Assembly: GCF_019249725.2 (NCBI RefSeq)
Contig: NZ_CP137559.1
Span: forward strand, 2,129,501 to 2,193,500
Reading direction: 5' to 3'
Length of the DNA: 64,000 nucleotides
Origin: Segatella hominis
GTDB taxonomy: Bacteria; Bacteroidota; Bacteroidia; Bacteroidales; Bacteroidaceae
Shown here: piece by piece, positions 25,301 to 33,816 of the stretch
Numbering within the stretch: position 1 is the first letter of the stretch
How the letters are laid out: each line of letters starts with the position of its first letter
Program-made: the position numbers and the translations under genes
Notes under the pieces: model-generated
Databases searched by the model: none
What the model was told of the DNA's origin: nothing
What the model saw: only the letters and a program-made list of their open reading frames with translations

Positions 25301-25396
25301 GTCATCATTTTCTCCTGCTGCCATCACGACATTAGGAAGCCATACCATCAGCAACGCCAATAGCATACTTCTCCATAATTTTGTAAAATTACTCAT
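22316..25396 (-). CDS. secreted beta-helix adhesin-like protein A
   Basis: The 1026-aa product has a signal peptide (MLLALLMVWLPNVVMA). A right-handed beta-helix region follows, rich in short turns such as GGTISGG, TTTISGG and IYGGNI at about 780-900, typical of pectin-lyase-fold surface proteins. Conserved blocks DDLQ(E/H/W) recur at about 31, 630 and 680, each starting a sub-domain. The C-terminal 50 residues (EAQYFDASGRKIEKLQ ... KVMIK) resemble a secretion/sorting tail. The first 75 and last 540 residues are almost identical to adhesin B; residues 80-490 differ. No enzymatic residues are apparent. Likely a cell-surface adhesin; function inferred from fold and context only. Confidence 0.7.
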   Translation of the reverse strand: MSNFTKLWRSMLLALLMVWLPNVVMAAGENDDLQEFINNSSSTLTRASDVIEVDLSKFTATTRTKTLEISTGKSYRFTNGTLTAADSFSGLLLKVSKSSTVELASTAILKPGNNTDSNYRTGGIVELNGASFIINGGTLEAYPFKGVVLYTTLLKTQEGTTLSNNIKIEAGYVYGQILTNNSKDDVSLLGGYVYSIYATNCEANILFNAKSARLNKFISYVTNSNKEAHLKYISSIKGNPDNYVSFAKYKNNPDLVIAEGYNYQLNSNDVKYMKFNFVGGGADDYEIYLDGNQAKVRKTAIASSDELQARLNEIAANGTGTYSKPDTVMIADAGIDIDKMITVPTKCYAVLKGGSLKFTNGIRDHYAFYVSNSAMLSLQNITLDCNNNVYGVNNVVFNWYFGLAAYGGNSYLSIGQNVTFNNISSNNNISLVHLGENKGEACFFYYSGDYKTSVTAVDGEREQGVAYIYGGSIESSTTAIKAKVVCLYYGSSVKGSNTVVDCRRLYIDNKSTIKCIDTKGTCVSLGSQDAFSTGNFVGGKNQIEVREALYMSRFAPLAVYLCANATLHTFENKVATTNVLTIDGDWSNLTLEKAFMSNVDPSEYKYYKFINIPDDREIYYNEKAKTVSIRKKVYDEDDLQHWINGGGSGNEKGTEEDPKTIDLPSGGCVINDPVGIGSGNADDDLQWFINGDKGDGTNKDFVLKGSGSFTIKKYTTLTLTNLNLSNTGSGYIYVEGTLIIDININITRLIRLIRILSGGRVIWKGGNGSGTDITKEFFYVEDGGIFEYHGGTISGGEFGFHGYGETYIYGGNIGGTKYGGYTYPSGTTTISGGTISGGYYNGGTTTISGGTFIGGGSGIGGYVYWNGKGGNTTISGGTFGTGGKGTIYNGGNLYLGGDGYAYDYIYNGASGRIYIIAKLNIIIRIHINITDIVLDTPIILGGNGYVLTSDDIKKIQIILPDGYTWRYDASRGGIIITSTTGIKDVTVDADNEAQYFDASGRKIEKLQKGLNIVKTSDGKTKKVMIK

Positions 25397-25766
25397 AAAA
25401 TAAAGTCAATAAAAAAAGGCGGAACCGTTCGTGGCTTGTCTCAACACGGCTACCGCCAAGTGGCCTTACACAACACAAGCACAGAACGGCTCACGCCTAA
25501 AGAGGCATGAACCTTACCCTGCTGCTTGTCCTCGTTGTGTGAATATTGGCGGTATTCTGTTGAGGAGAACAAGAGCTAAAAGCTCAATATTTTAAATATC
25601 TTATTTCAAGTCAAAAACGAAACACCTTTTGGGTTAATAATAAATTATCAAAGGCTAGGCTCTGAGAGCCGACACCCAACTCTTACTAAGTATTCCGTCG
25701 CTATTTCTGTCTGTTTCTTAAATCTATAATTTTATTGTTAAACATCAAATTGACTAATACTGTCGG
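25397..25766 (-). promoter_or_regulatory. long structured 5' leader of adhesin A
   Basis: About 360 nt separate promoter and start codon. The leader contains GC-rich complementary stretches, for example GGCGGAACCGTTCGTG near 25420 with GAACGGCTCACGCC near 25485, CACAACACAAGC near 25470 with GCTTGTCCTCGTTGTGTG near 25525, and the small stem AGCTAAAAGCT near 25573. The same leader, virtually unchanged, precedes adhesin B. This suggests an RNA element controlling expression; no Rfam family is recognised. Confidence 0.5.
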
Positions 25767-25798
25767 CAAAGATAATCAAAATCATAGACAACACCAAA
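25767..25798 (-). promoter_or_regulatory. consensus promoter of adhesin A
   Basis: On the minus strand TTTG (25795-25798) and TATCTTTG (25767-25774) are exactly 20 bp apart. Confidence 0.75.
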
Positions 25799-25930
25799 CT
25801 TTTGCTCAAAAATTTAGCAAAATAGTAATAGCTTGATTTTAAAACTTCACCTTACATACATCGCATAAATACATCGATATACCTGTTAAACAAGTTAACT
25901 ACCATATAAGCATAAATCTCTACAATTGCT

Positions 25931-26600
25931 TCAAACTTTTTCATCCATTAAAAATTCTAGTAAACCTATGGTTATAATACCATTCTCTTCTCTCCATGGT
26001 TTGATGGCATCTTTCACCACAATAATCTTCAAGAATGAATCTGTGAATTTTAGAAGAGAAGCTATTTCTTGTTTACGTTTCTACTCGTCTGGTAATGCCA
26101 AGGCAGACAGTATGTAATATCACAGGCTACCTTCGTTGATTACAAAGTCAACCTCTATTTGTTTGCGCTCCATTTACCATCTCTATCTACAAAACGCTAT
26201 CACATAGACATCCGCATTATCAATTTCAACAGACTATTCAGAACCTTTTCAAAACGAGGAACGAGCTGCACTTCATCCAAATGAATATAATACAAATCGC
26301 TATCCATCATCCCAACCTTAATGTTCTTGTAAAACACAAGAGGATTACGCAATTTTACATTTCAATATCATCCAGTGCTATCCGAATAAACAATCATCCG
26401 CAACACCTGTCACTATCAAGTACTGCCGAAAGAGGGTAAAAAGCAAATACGACTTGCCCAAACGCCTAATAACCGTTATTATTTTTATCAACCCATTTAG
26501 TTTTCATCTATGAGTTGCTATAAATAGAAGTTTTTTATCTGCATTTTCTATCTTTACGAAGATCTTTTGGCAATATAGCCACTTTTTCTTCACAGAACGT
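25931..26600 (-). pseudogene. decayed AAA_14/DUF4143 ATPase gene, unit A
   Basis: Minus-strand frames give the pieces of an ATP-binding protein of the AAA_14/DUF4143 type common in Bacteroidales. There is a P-loop region (ITVIRRLGKSYLLFTLF), a Walker B region (SDLYYIHLDEVQLVPRFEKV) and the C-terminus (QIEVDFVINEGSL ... KFTDSFLKIIVVKDAIKPWR ... TIGLLEFLMDEKV). Several in-frame stops, shifts and internal deletions separate them, so no functional protein is possible. The same decay is present in unit B, so the damage predates the duplication. Confidence 0.75.
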
Positions 26601-26736
26601 TAGTTTTATTTATTATCATACACAAGAAAACAAGATAAATCCTGCAATAAAAGACATCCTTTGGACTTCAACTCCTTTTGCTGCCGTATCCCCATATAAA
26701 TAGCCTTATATCAAGTTGCTTTGCATTAAGGCAGAA

Positions 26737-27200
26737 TCGAGTAGGAGGAAACGAAGTGGGGGTTTCTCCTACTTTCGTTTTCCGACCTCCCACACCACCG
26801 TACGTGCGGTTCCGCATACGGCGGTTCCTATTTTGGGTGCCATTCGATGTATGAACCCATCAATGTAGCATAGCCTGCCATGATCAACTTTTCGTTGGTA
26901 ATCGCACGACATAGTATGTAACAGCCAGCTATGCGCCAATAACCCAAACGACTATTGCCCCACATGTAAGCTTGGTATTTGTCAATACCGCACTTTACCA
27001 AGTTGGCAACTCTCGTTTTCACCCTCTTCCACGACTTCCATATACACATACGTAGCCGTCGCCTTTGCCACTCGTCCGTTTTCATGAGGAAACGTTTCAT
27101 GTTTGCCGCCTGCTTCTTTCAGATTCCACCTCGCAGTGGACACCCTTGCTATTGGCTATACAATTCCCGCTATTAGGGCTTGTTAGGGACTTGCACCCAT
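26737..27200 (-). mobile_element. group II intron remnant, unit A
   Basis: Read on the minus strand, a domain I-like segment (GGTGCAAGTCCCT ... GCGAGGTGGAATCTGAAAG) is followed directly by the last 90 codons of an LtrA-type maturase, then a typical domain V hairpin (26790-26828, GCCGTATGCGG/CCGCACGTACGG) and a domain VI-like stem (GAAAGTAGGAG ... CTCCTACT). Most of the intron and its reverse transcriptase are deleted. It cannot encode retromobility. Confidence 0.8.
26828..27100 (-). pseudogene. LtrA-type maturase C-terminal fragment, unit A
   Basis: The 90-residue frame (MKRFLMKTDEWQRRRLRMCI ... KCGIDKYQAYMWGNSRLGYW ... ITNEKLIMAGYATLMGSYIE) is the conserved end of group II intron reverse transcriptase/maturases. 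The reverse transcriptase and domain X cores are missing. In unit B the equivalent frame has lost its stop and runs on through domain V. Confidence 0.85.
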
Positions 27201-27219
27201 TAGCTCATGCCGAGCATAC

Positions 27220-27261
27220 TAAAAAAGGAGGGCGTGTCATGGACTTATGACCCACTCTCCT
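27220..27261 (-). terminator. terminator of adhesin B
   Basis: 27226-27240 pairs with 27247-27261 with the same 6-nt loop as in unit A. On the minus strand it is followed by a T run. Confidence 0.85.
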
Positions 27262-27291
27262 TTTAATTTATATCAAAATTATTAAACTACA

Positions 27292-30200
27292 TTATTTGAT
27301 CATAACCTTCTTGGTCTTACCATCGCTTGTTTTCACGATATTCAAGCCCTTTTGTAATTTTTCTATCTTTCGACCACTTGCATCAAAGTACTGTGCTTCA
27401 TTGTCTGCATCAACTGTCACATCCTTGATGCCTGTTGTAGAAGTGATGATGATGCCTCCACGGCTAGCATCATATCGCCAAGTATAACCATCAGGCAAGA
27501 TTATCTGAATCTTCTTGATGTCATCAGCTGTCAAAACATAATCACTTCCACCCAAGATAATTGGAGTATCAAGAACGATGTCCGTAATATTGATATGAAT
27601 GCGAATGATGATATTCAACTTGCCAATGATATAGATTCTACCGCTTGCACCATTGTAGATATAATCATAGGTATAGCCATCGCCACCAAGGTAAAGGTTG
27701 CCACCATTATAGATAGTTCCATTGCCACTTGTGCCGAATGTACCACCAGTGATGGTTGTCGTGCCTCCCTTGCCATTCCAATATACATAACCACCGATAC
27801 CAGAGCCACCTCCGATGAAGGTACCACTAGAGATAATGGTCTTACCACCATTGTAATAACCACCAGAGATTGTACCGCCGAAGATAGTCGTAGTACCAAA
27901 AGAGTAAGTATAACCACCATAATTGGTACCACTGATGTTTCCACCATAGATATACAATATTCCATCATTATGGAAACCATATTCTCCACCACTAATTGTA
28001 CCTTCACTATATTCAAAGACACCACCATCTTCAATATAGAAAAACTCCTGTGTAATGTCTGTGCCCAAGCCATTACCACCTTTCCAGATTACACGACCAC
28101 CAGGAAGAACACGGACAAGGCGAATGAGGCGAACAATGTTAATATTGACGTCAATGACGAGAGTACCCTCAACATAAATATAACCAGACCCAGTATTTGA
28201 CAAATTGAGATTTGTCAAAGTCAAGGTTGTATATTTCTTAATAGTAAAACTACCTGAACCTTTGAGAACAAAGTCTTTATTGGTTCCATCACCTTTGGCA
28301 CCATTAATAAACCATTGCAAATCATCGTCTGGGCTTCCACTTCCCATACTTACAGGGTCATTAATCACACAACCACCAGAAGGTAAATCTATGTTTTTAG
28401 GGTCTTCTTCTGTTCCTTTTTCATTGTCATTTCCACCACCATTAATCCAGTTTTGCAAATCATCTTCATCATATACTTTCTTACGAATAGAGACAGTCTT
28501 TGCCTTTTCGTTATAGTAAATCTCACGGTCATCTGGGATATTAATGAACTGGTAGTACTTATATTCAGATGGAGCTACATTTGACATAAATGCTTTTTCA
28601 AGAGTAAAGTTACTCCAATCGCCATCAATTGTCAGGGTATTGGTTGTAGCTGTCTTATCCACAAAAGTTCGTAATTTAGCATCAGCCAACAAATAAACTG
28701 TCAAAGGAGAAAAACGAGACATAATCAGTGCTTCACGAACCTCTATCTGATTTTTACCACCCACAAAGTTACCTGTAGAGAAAGCATCTTGTGAACCTAA
28801 CGAAACGCAAGTACCCTTAGCATCGGTACATTTTATCGTAGATTTATCATCTGTATAAAGCCATTGGCATCCAACAACGGTATTTGAACCAACTACTGTT
28901 GCACCATTTTTAACAGCAACTACTTTAGCTAATATTGCAGAAGAATTACTTTCGATATTTCCTCCTAACATATTCACTGTACCATAATAATCACTATTTA
29001 CTGCTCCAGTTACTGCCGTTTTTGCAGAGAAGAAATTACCAGACTTATAAGTAAGTGAACCTCCATTTTGAATATTTATCAAGCCAACATTACTATTTGG
29101 GTTCTGATTCTTAAACACGACATTATTACCAATCGTCAAGTTTCCACCCAAAGATATGAAATAATCATCCGCAAGCCATGTTCCAGTCGTAATGCAATTA
29201 AAAGAGATATTCTCAAATGTCAAACTTGAAGACTTGCTTAACAAAAAGACTGCATGCCCAAATACATAAGTATTAGAAAATCCAATTGAACCACCTGTTA
29301 TGAGGGCATGACATTTTTCTGGAACAGTGATGTATTTACCAATAGTAATACCAGCTGCAGCAATTTCTACAGTTTCTGGATTTGCCTCAGTTGCCGTACC
29401 TTTTGCAGCAATTGCATTAAGTCTAGCTTGTAAATCATCAGCAGTATTTATAACTCCTTCTCCTTTTTTACGAAATTTTGCCTGGTTGTTTTCTAGATAA
29501 ATCTCATAATCCTTATCATATTTATTATTACCTAAATATACACGATACTGAATCTTTGCAATATCAGCTGACGTAAGTTGATATTTTTCTGTACCTTCTG
29601 CAAGGATATTGTCAGTATTAAGTGAAGTCTGACTATCTTGAAATTTCAAGTTTTTATTTAATACAGAAGTAACTATTACATGAGTTCTCTTTTCTCCATC
29701 TATGTAATTTACAAATTCATTAACCTCAGCCTTACCATTATAGGCTATTTTATTTCCATATCTTCGGCTTATGACATAAACAAGATTGCCACCATTTATA
29801 TGTATATCATCGTTAGAACTCCAACTATCAATATGCCCTCCAATTTTTCCTGAATTTATATAAATCACATTTGAAGGATTATCAGAATTACTTCCAATCA
29901 ATTCAGGCTGAATAGAATGTTTTCCATCAGAAGTCTTATAACAATTTATCGTACCGCCCGTCAGATAAAAGATTGCACCATTCAATCCAACTAACCTATT
30001 AGTCAATTCATTATAAGCAGTCAATGTCCTTGGTTGCATAATAGCACCAGTAGCCCAATACACAGTAGAGTTGTTAGAAATAGATAACAACTGTTCCTTA
30101 AAAGTACTCGCGGCAGTCAATGTACCATTGATAAAGCGGTAAGTCTTACCTGTACTAATCTCCAAAGTCTTGGTACGTGTAGTTGCTGTAAACTGTGAGA

Positions 30201-30363
30201 GGTCAACCTCAATCACATCACTTGCACGTGTCAAAGTAGAGGCAGACTTGTTGATAAACTCCTGTAAGTCATCACTTTTTTCTGCTGCCATCACGACATT
30301 AGGAAGCCACACCATTAGCAATACCAATAGCATACTTCGACATAAATTAGTAAAACTATTCAT
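27292..30363 (-). CDS. secreted beta-helix adhesin-like protein B
   Basis: The 1023-aa product is a paralogue of the 22316-25396 gene. The signal peptide (MLLVLLMVWLPNVVMA), the first 75 residues and everything after about residue 490 are nearly the same, including the GGTISGG/GGTTTITGG beta-helix turns and the tail EAQYFDASGRKIEKLQ. The region at about 80-490 is much more divergent, with its own turns such as INGGNLVYVISRRYGNK and NMLGGNIESNSSAIL. Constant ends around a variable centre suggest exchange of the exposed region. Synonymous differences in the shared 3' half show the copies are not brand new. Likely a surface adhesin; ligand unknown. Confidence 0.7.
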   Translation of the reverse strand: MNSFTNLCRSMLLVLLMVWLPNVVMAAEKSDDLQEFINKSASTLTRASDVIEVDLSQFTATTRTKTLEISTGKTYRFINGTLTAASTFKEQLLSISNNSTVYWATGAIMQPRTLTAYNELTNRLVGLNGAIFYLTGGTINCYKTSDGKHSIQPELIGSNSDNPSNVIYINSGKIGGHIDSWSSNDDIHINGGNLVYVISRRYGNKIAYNGKAEVNEFVNYIDGEKRTHVIVTSVLNKNLKFQDSQTSLNTDNILAEGTEKYQLTSADIAKIQYRVYLGNNKYDKDYEIYLENNQAKFRKKGEGVINTADDLQARLNAIAAKGTATEANPETVEIAAAGITIGKYITVPEKCHALITGGSIGFSNTYVFGHAVFLLSKSSSLTFENISFNCITTGTWLADDYFISLGGNLTIGNNVVFKNQNPNSNVGLINIQNGGSLTYKSGNFFSAKTAVTGAVNSDYYGTVNMLGGNIESNSSAILAKVVAVKNGATVVGSNTVVGCQWLYTDDKSTIKCTDAKGTCVSLGSQDAFSTGNFVGGKNQIEVREALIMSRFSPLTVYLLADAKLRTFVDKTATTNTLTIDGDWSNFTLEKAFMSNVAPSEYKYYQFINIPDDREIYYNEKAKTVSIRKKVYDEDDLQNWINGGGNDNEKGTEEDPKNIDLPSGGCVINDPVSMGSGSPDDDLQWFINGAKGDGTNKDFVLKGSGSFTIKKYTTLTLTNLNLSNTGSGYIYVEGTLVIDVNINIVRLIRLVRVLPGGRVIWKGGNGLGTDITQEFFYIEDGGVFEYSEGTISGGEYGFHNDGILYIYGGNISGTNYGGYTYSFGTTTIFGGTISGGYYNGGKTIISSGTFIGGGSGIGGYVYWNGKGGTTTITGGTFGTSGNGTIYNGGNLYLGGDGYTYDYIYNGASGRIYIIGKLNIIIRIHINITDIVLDTPIILGGSDYVLTADDIKKIQIILPDGYTWRYDASRGGIIITSTTGIKDVTVDADNEAQYFDASGRKIEKLQKGLNIVKTSDGKTKKVMIK

Positions 30364-30732
30364 AAAATAAAGTCAATAAAAAAGGCGGAACCGTTCGTGG
30401 CTTGTCTCAACACGGCTACCGCCAAGTGGCCTTACACAACACAAGCACAGAACGGCTCACGCCTAAAGAGGCATGAACCTTACCCTGCTGCTTGTCCTCG
30501 TTGTGTGAATATTGGCGGTATTCTGTTGAGGAGAACAAGAGCTAAAAGCTCAATATTTTAAATATCTTATTTCAAGTCAAAAACGAAACACCTTTTGGGT
30601 TAATAATAAATTATCAAAGGCTAGGCTCTGAGAGCCGACACCCAACTCTTACTAAGTATTCCGTCGCTATTTCTGTCTGTTTCTTAAATCTATAATTTTA
30701 TTGTTAAACATCAAATTGACTAACACTGTCGG
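30364..30732 (-). promoter_or_regulatory. long structured 5' leader of adhesin B
   Basis: It is the same 360-nt leader as for adhesin A, with the same complementary stretches and virtually no changes. The coding regions just downstream have diverged more, so the leader is under stronger constraint or was homogenised by gene conversion. Confidence 0.5.
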
Positions 30733-30764
30733 CAAAGATAATCAAAATCATAGACAACACCAAA
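30733..30764 (-). promoter_or_regulatory. consensus promoter of adhesin B
   Basis: On the minus strand TTTG (30761-30764) and TATCTTTG (30733-30740) are spaced by 20 bp, identical to adhesin A. Confidence 0.75.
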
Positions 30765-30896
30765 CTTTTGCTCAAAAATTTAGCAAAATAGTAATAGCTT
30801 GATTTTAAAACTTCACCTTACATACATCGCATAAATACATCGATATACCTGTTAAACAAGTTAACTACCATATAAGCATAAATCTCTACAATTGCT

Positions 30897-31566
30897 TCAA
30901 ACTTTTTCATCCATTAAAAATTCTAGTAAACCTATGGTTATAATACCATTCTCTTCTCTCCATGGTTTGATGGCATCTTTCACCACAATAATCTTCAAGA
31001 ATGAATCTGTGAATTTTAGAAGAGAAGCTATTTTTTGTTTACGTTTCTACTCGTCTGGTAATGCCAAGGCAGACAGTATGTAATATCACAGGCTACCTTC
31101 GTTGATTACAAAGTCAACCTCTATTTGTTTGCGCTACCATTTACCATTTCTATCTACAAAACGCTATCACATAGACATCCGCATTATCAATTTCAACAGA
31201 CTATTCAGAACCTTTTCAAAACGAGGAACGAGCTGCACTTCATCCAAATGAATATAATACAAATCGCTATCCATCATCCCAACCTTAATGTTCTTGTAAA
31301 ACACAAGAGGATTACGCAATTTTACATTTCAATATCATCCTGTGCTATCCGAATAAACAATCATCCGCAACACCTGTCACTATCAAGTACTGCCGAAAGA
31401 GGGTAAAAAGCAAATACGACTTGCCCAAACGCCTAATAACCGTTATTATTTTTATCAACCCATTTAGTTTTCATCTATGAGTTGCTGTAAATAGAAGTTT
31501 TTTATCTGCATTTTCTATCTTTACGAAGATCTTTTGGCAATATTGCCACTTTTTCTTCACAGAACG
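30897..31566 (-). pseudogene. decayed AAA_14/DUF4143 ATPase gene, unit B
   Basis: It carries the same broken frames as at 25931-26600: P-loop RRLGKSYLLF, Walker B LDEVQLVPRF, and C-terminus TIGLLEFLMDEKV. Only scattered substitutions separate the two copies. Shared stops and shifts show that both derive from one already dead gene. Confidence 0.75.
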
Positions 31567-31698
31567 TTAGTTTTATTTATTATCATACACTAGAAAACAA
31601 GATAAATCCTGCAATAAAAGACATCCTTTGGACTTCAACTCCTTTTGCTGCCGTATCCCCATATAATTAGCCTTATCAAGTTGCTTTGCATTGAGGCA

Positions 31699-32165
31699 GA
31701 ATCGAGTAGGAGGAAAACGAAGTGGGTTTTCTCCTACTTTCGTTTTCCGACCTCTCACACCACCGTACGTGCGGTTCCGCATACGGCGGTTCCTGTTTTG
31801 GGTGCCATTCGATGTATGAACCCATCAATGTAACATAGCCTGCCATGCTCAACTTTTTGTTGGTTATAGCACGGTTTAGTATATAACTGCCAGCTATGCG
31901 CCAATAACCCAAACGACTATTGCCCCACATGTAAGCTTGGTATTTGTCAATACCGCACTTTACCAAGTTGGCAACTCTCGTTTTCACCCTCTTCCACGAC
32001 TTCCATATACACATACGTAGCCGTCGCCTTAGCCACTCGTCCGTTTTCATGAGGAAACGTTTCATGTTTGCCGCTGGCTTCTTTCAGATTCCACCTCGCA
32101 GTGGTCACCCTTGCTATTGGCTATACAATTCCCGCTATTAGGGCTTGATAGGGGGACTTATACCC
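31699..32165 (-). mobile_element. group II intron remnant, unit B
   Basis: The same deleted group II intron as in unit A. The maturase frame (32065 down) starts MKRFLMKTDEWLRRRLRMCI. The domain V hairpin is at 31755-31793 and domain VI near 31701-31740. A TAG-to-CAG change removes the maturase stop, so the frame now reads on to 31676 through the structural RNA domains. Confidence 0.8.
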
Positions 32166-32193
32166 ATTAAAATAGGCTCATGCCGAGCATACT

Positions 32194-32233
32194 AAAAAAG
32201 GGAGGCAAACCTCATCTCAAGGTCTGGCCTCCC
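32194..32233 (-). terminator. terminator of gltD
   Basis: GGGAGGC (32200-32206) pairs with GCCTCCC (32227-32233), with an inner pairing of AACCT and AGGT(C). On the minus strand six T residues follow. It lies 45 bp after the gltD stop. Confidence 0.8.
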
Positions 32234-32278
32234 ACCACTTACTTATAGTTAAAAAATAACCGATAATATATCCGGGAA

Positions 32279-33622
32279 TTATCGAGTCAGGAACTTATCT
32301 ACCTGAGCTGCAATCTTTCTTCCGCTTGCCATAGCTCTTACTACCAGAGAAGCTCCATTTGCTGCATCACCTGCCACGAAGACATTCTCTGCAAACTCAG
32401 GCTGCTGTGGCTTCAGGAAGCCCATGGCCAAGAATACTGCCTCTGCCTTGATGATTTCTGGCTCTCCAGCTTCTACCATCAATGGGCGACCACCCTCTGG
32501 GTTTGGCTTCCAATCGATAGGCTGAACCTTCACACCCGTCAACTTACCATTCTTTCCGAGGAACTCCAATGAATTGATGTTCCAGCGACGTGTACATCCT
32601 TCCTCATGACTGGATGTAGTCTTCAGTGTGCGAGGCCAGTTTGGCCAAGGATTCTTAGGATCCTCAGGACCCTCTACTGGCTTAGGCATGATCTCAATCT
32701 GAGTTACACTCTTGCAACCCTGACGATGAGCCGTACCGATACAGTCGGAACCTGTATCACCACCACCGATAACCAATACATCCTTGCCCTTGCAGTTGAC
32801 CAGTTCATCCTTAGAGAACTCCATGCCTGCAAGGACTCGGTTCTGCTGAGAGAGGAGTTCGAGGGCGAAATATACACCCTTCAATTCTCGTCCTGGAATC
32901 TTCAGGTCGCGGGCTGTAGGAGTACCCGTAGATACCACGTAGGCATCAAAGCCCTCTGGCAACTTGGTGACATCTATCTTCTGATTGTATTTGAACTCGA
33001 TGCCTTCCTCTTCGAGAAGACGGAGGCGGCGGTCGATGATACTCTTGTTGAGCTTGAAGTTTGGAATACCATAGCGCAACAAGCCACCGGCATTCTCACG
33101 TGCCTCAAAGACTGTTACCTTATATCCCTTGTGGTTCAACTGATTGGCAGCTACCAATCCTGCAGGACCGGCACCGATGACTGCCACGGTCTTGCCATTA
33201 CGCTCTGGAATCTCAACATGCACATAATCCTCAGAGAAAGCGTGCTCCACAATGGCGCACTCATCCTCACGGTTGGTGGTTGGTTCATGATCCATGAGAT
33301 TCAAGATACAAGCCTTCTCACAGAGTGCAGGACAGATGCGTCCTGTGAACTCTGGGAAGTCGTTGGTGGAATTGAGGAGTCGGTAAGCCAACTCCCAGTC
33401 GCCCTTGTAGAGCGCATCGTTCCACTCCGGTGCCTTGTTGCCCAATGGACAAGCCCAGTGACAGAAAGGCACACCACAATCCATGCAACGGGAAGCCTGC
33501 TGACGGCGGTCGTTGCTGTTCAATGTCTGTTCTACCTCGCTGAAATCGAGGATTCTATCGTGAATTGGTCTATAACCTGCTTCTTTGCGAGGTATAGTCA
33601 AAAATGCTTTTGGATTTCCCAT
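32279..33622 (-). CDS. gltD: glutamate synthase small subunit
   Basis: The 447-aa product delivers electrons from NADPH to GltB for conversion of glutamine plus 2-oxoglutarate to two glutamates. N-terminal cysteine clusters (RCMDCGVPFCHWACPLG and GRICPALCEKACIL) bind [4Fe-4S]. An FAD-binding GAGPAGLVAANQL lies at about 151 and an NADPH-binding GGGDTGSDCIGTAHR at about 283. The C-terminal FAD contact is VFVAGDAANGASLVVRA. It is shorter than the 470-490 aa of many homologues because a loop before VFVAGD is reduced, which I believe is usual in Bacteroidales. It lies downstream of gltB on the same strand across a 194-bp repeat-rich gap. Confidence 0.95.
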   Translation of the reverse strand: MGNPKAFLTIPRKEAGYRPIHDRILDFSEVEQTLNSNDRRQQASRCMDCGVPFCHWACPLGNKAPEWNDALYKGDWELAYRLLNSTNDFPEFTGRICPALCEKACILNLMDHEPTTNREDECAIVEHAFSEDYVHVEIPERNGKTVAVIGAGPAGLVAANQLNHKGYKVTVFEARENAGGLLRYGIPNFKLNKSIIDRRLRLLEEEGIEFKYNQKIDVTKLPEGFDAYVVSTGTPTARDLKIPGRELKGVYFALELLSQQNRVLAGMEFSKDELVNCKGKDVLVIGGGDTGSDCIGTAHRQGCKSVTQIEIMPKPVEGPEDPKNPWPNWPRTLKTTSSHEEGCTRRWNINSLEFLGKNGKLTGVKVQPIDWKPNPEGGRPLMVEAGEPEIIKAEAVFLAMGFLKPQQPEFAENVFVAGDAANGASLVVRAMASGRKIAAQVDKFLTR

Positions 33623-33625
33623 CGT

Positions 33626-33815
33626 TTTAAAAGTAAAAGGGTAAAAAGGTAAAAAGGTAAAAAGAACATTCTTGCTTGCTGCTTGTTGCTATTTACTTAA
33701 ACCTTATATTACCTTTATTATTAATTTATTTGTTACACGCATTTTACCGGACTCAAGGAAAAGGAAAGGGGATAAGGCTCTTTTTACCTTTTTACCCTTT
33801 TACCTTTTTACCTTT
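33626..33815. repeat. GGTAAAA-type heptad repeats in inverted orientation (gltB-gltD gap)
   Basis: (A)AGGTAAAA units are repeated about five times at 33629-33664. The complementary TTTTACC units are repeated at 33779-33815. The arms could pair as a stem of about 35 bp around a 115-nt loop. No gene is credible in this gap. The same repeat family flanks the manA/DUF4435 gap at 54566-54705. Confidence 0.75.
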
Positions 33816-33816
33816 A

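Larger units (their letters stand above)
22227..27202. repeat. 4.97-kb tandem duplication, unit A
   Basis: Unit A runs from one copy of GCTCATGCCGAGCATACTAA to the next (22227, 27203, and a third copy at 32176). In order it holds adhesin terminator, adhesin A, leader and promoter, decayed AAA ATPase gene, and group II intron remnant. Flanks of the adhesin are nearly identical to unit B; the central 450 codons of the adhesin are not. Confidence 0.85.
27203..32175. repeat. 4.97-kb tandem duplication, unit B
   Basis: This is the second unit with the same order as unit A: terminator, adhesin B, identical leader and promoter, decayed AAA ATPase gene, group II intron remnant. It starts 4976 bp after unit A. 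Its end at 32176 again shows GCTCATGCCGAGCATACTAA, now joined to the gltD terminator. Confidence 0.85.
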
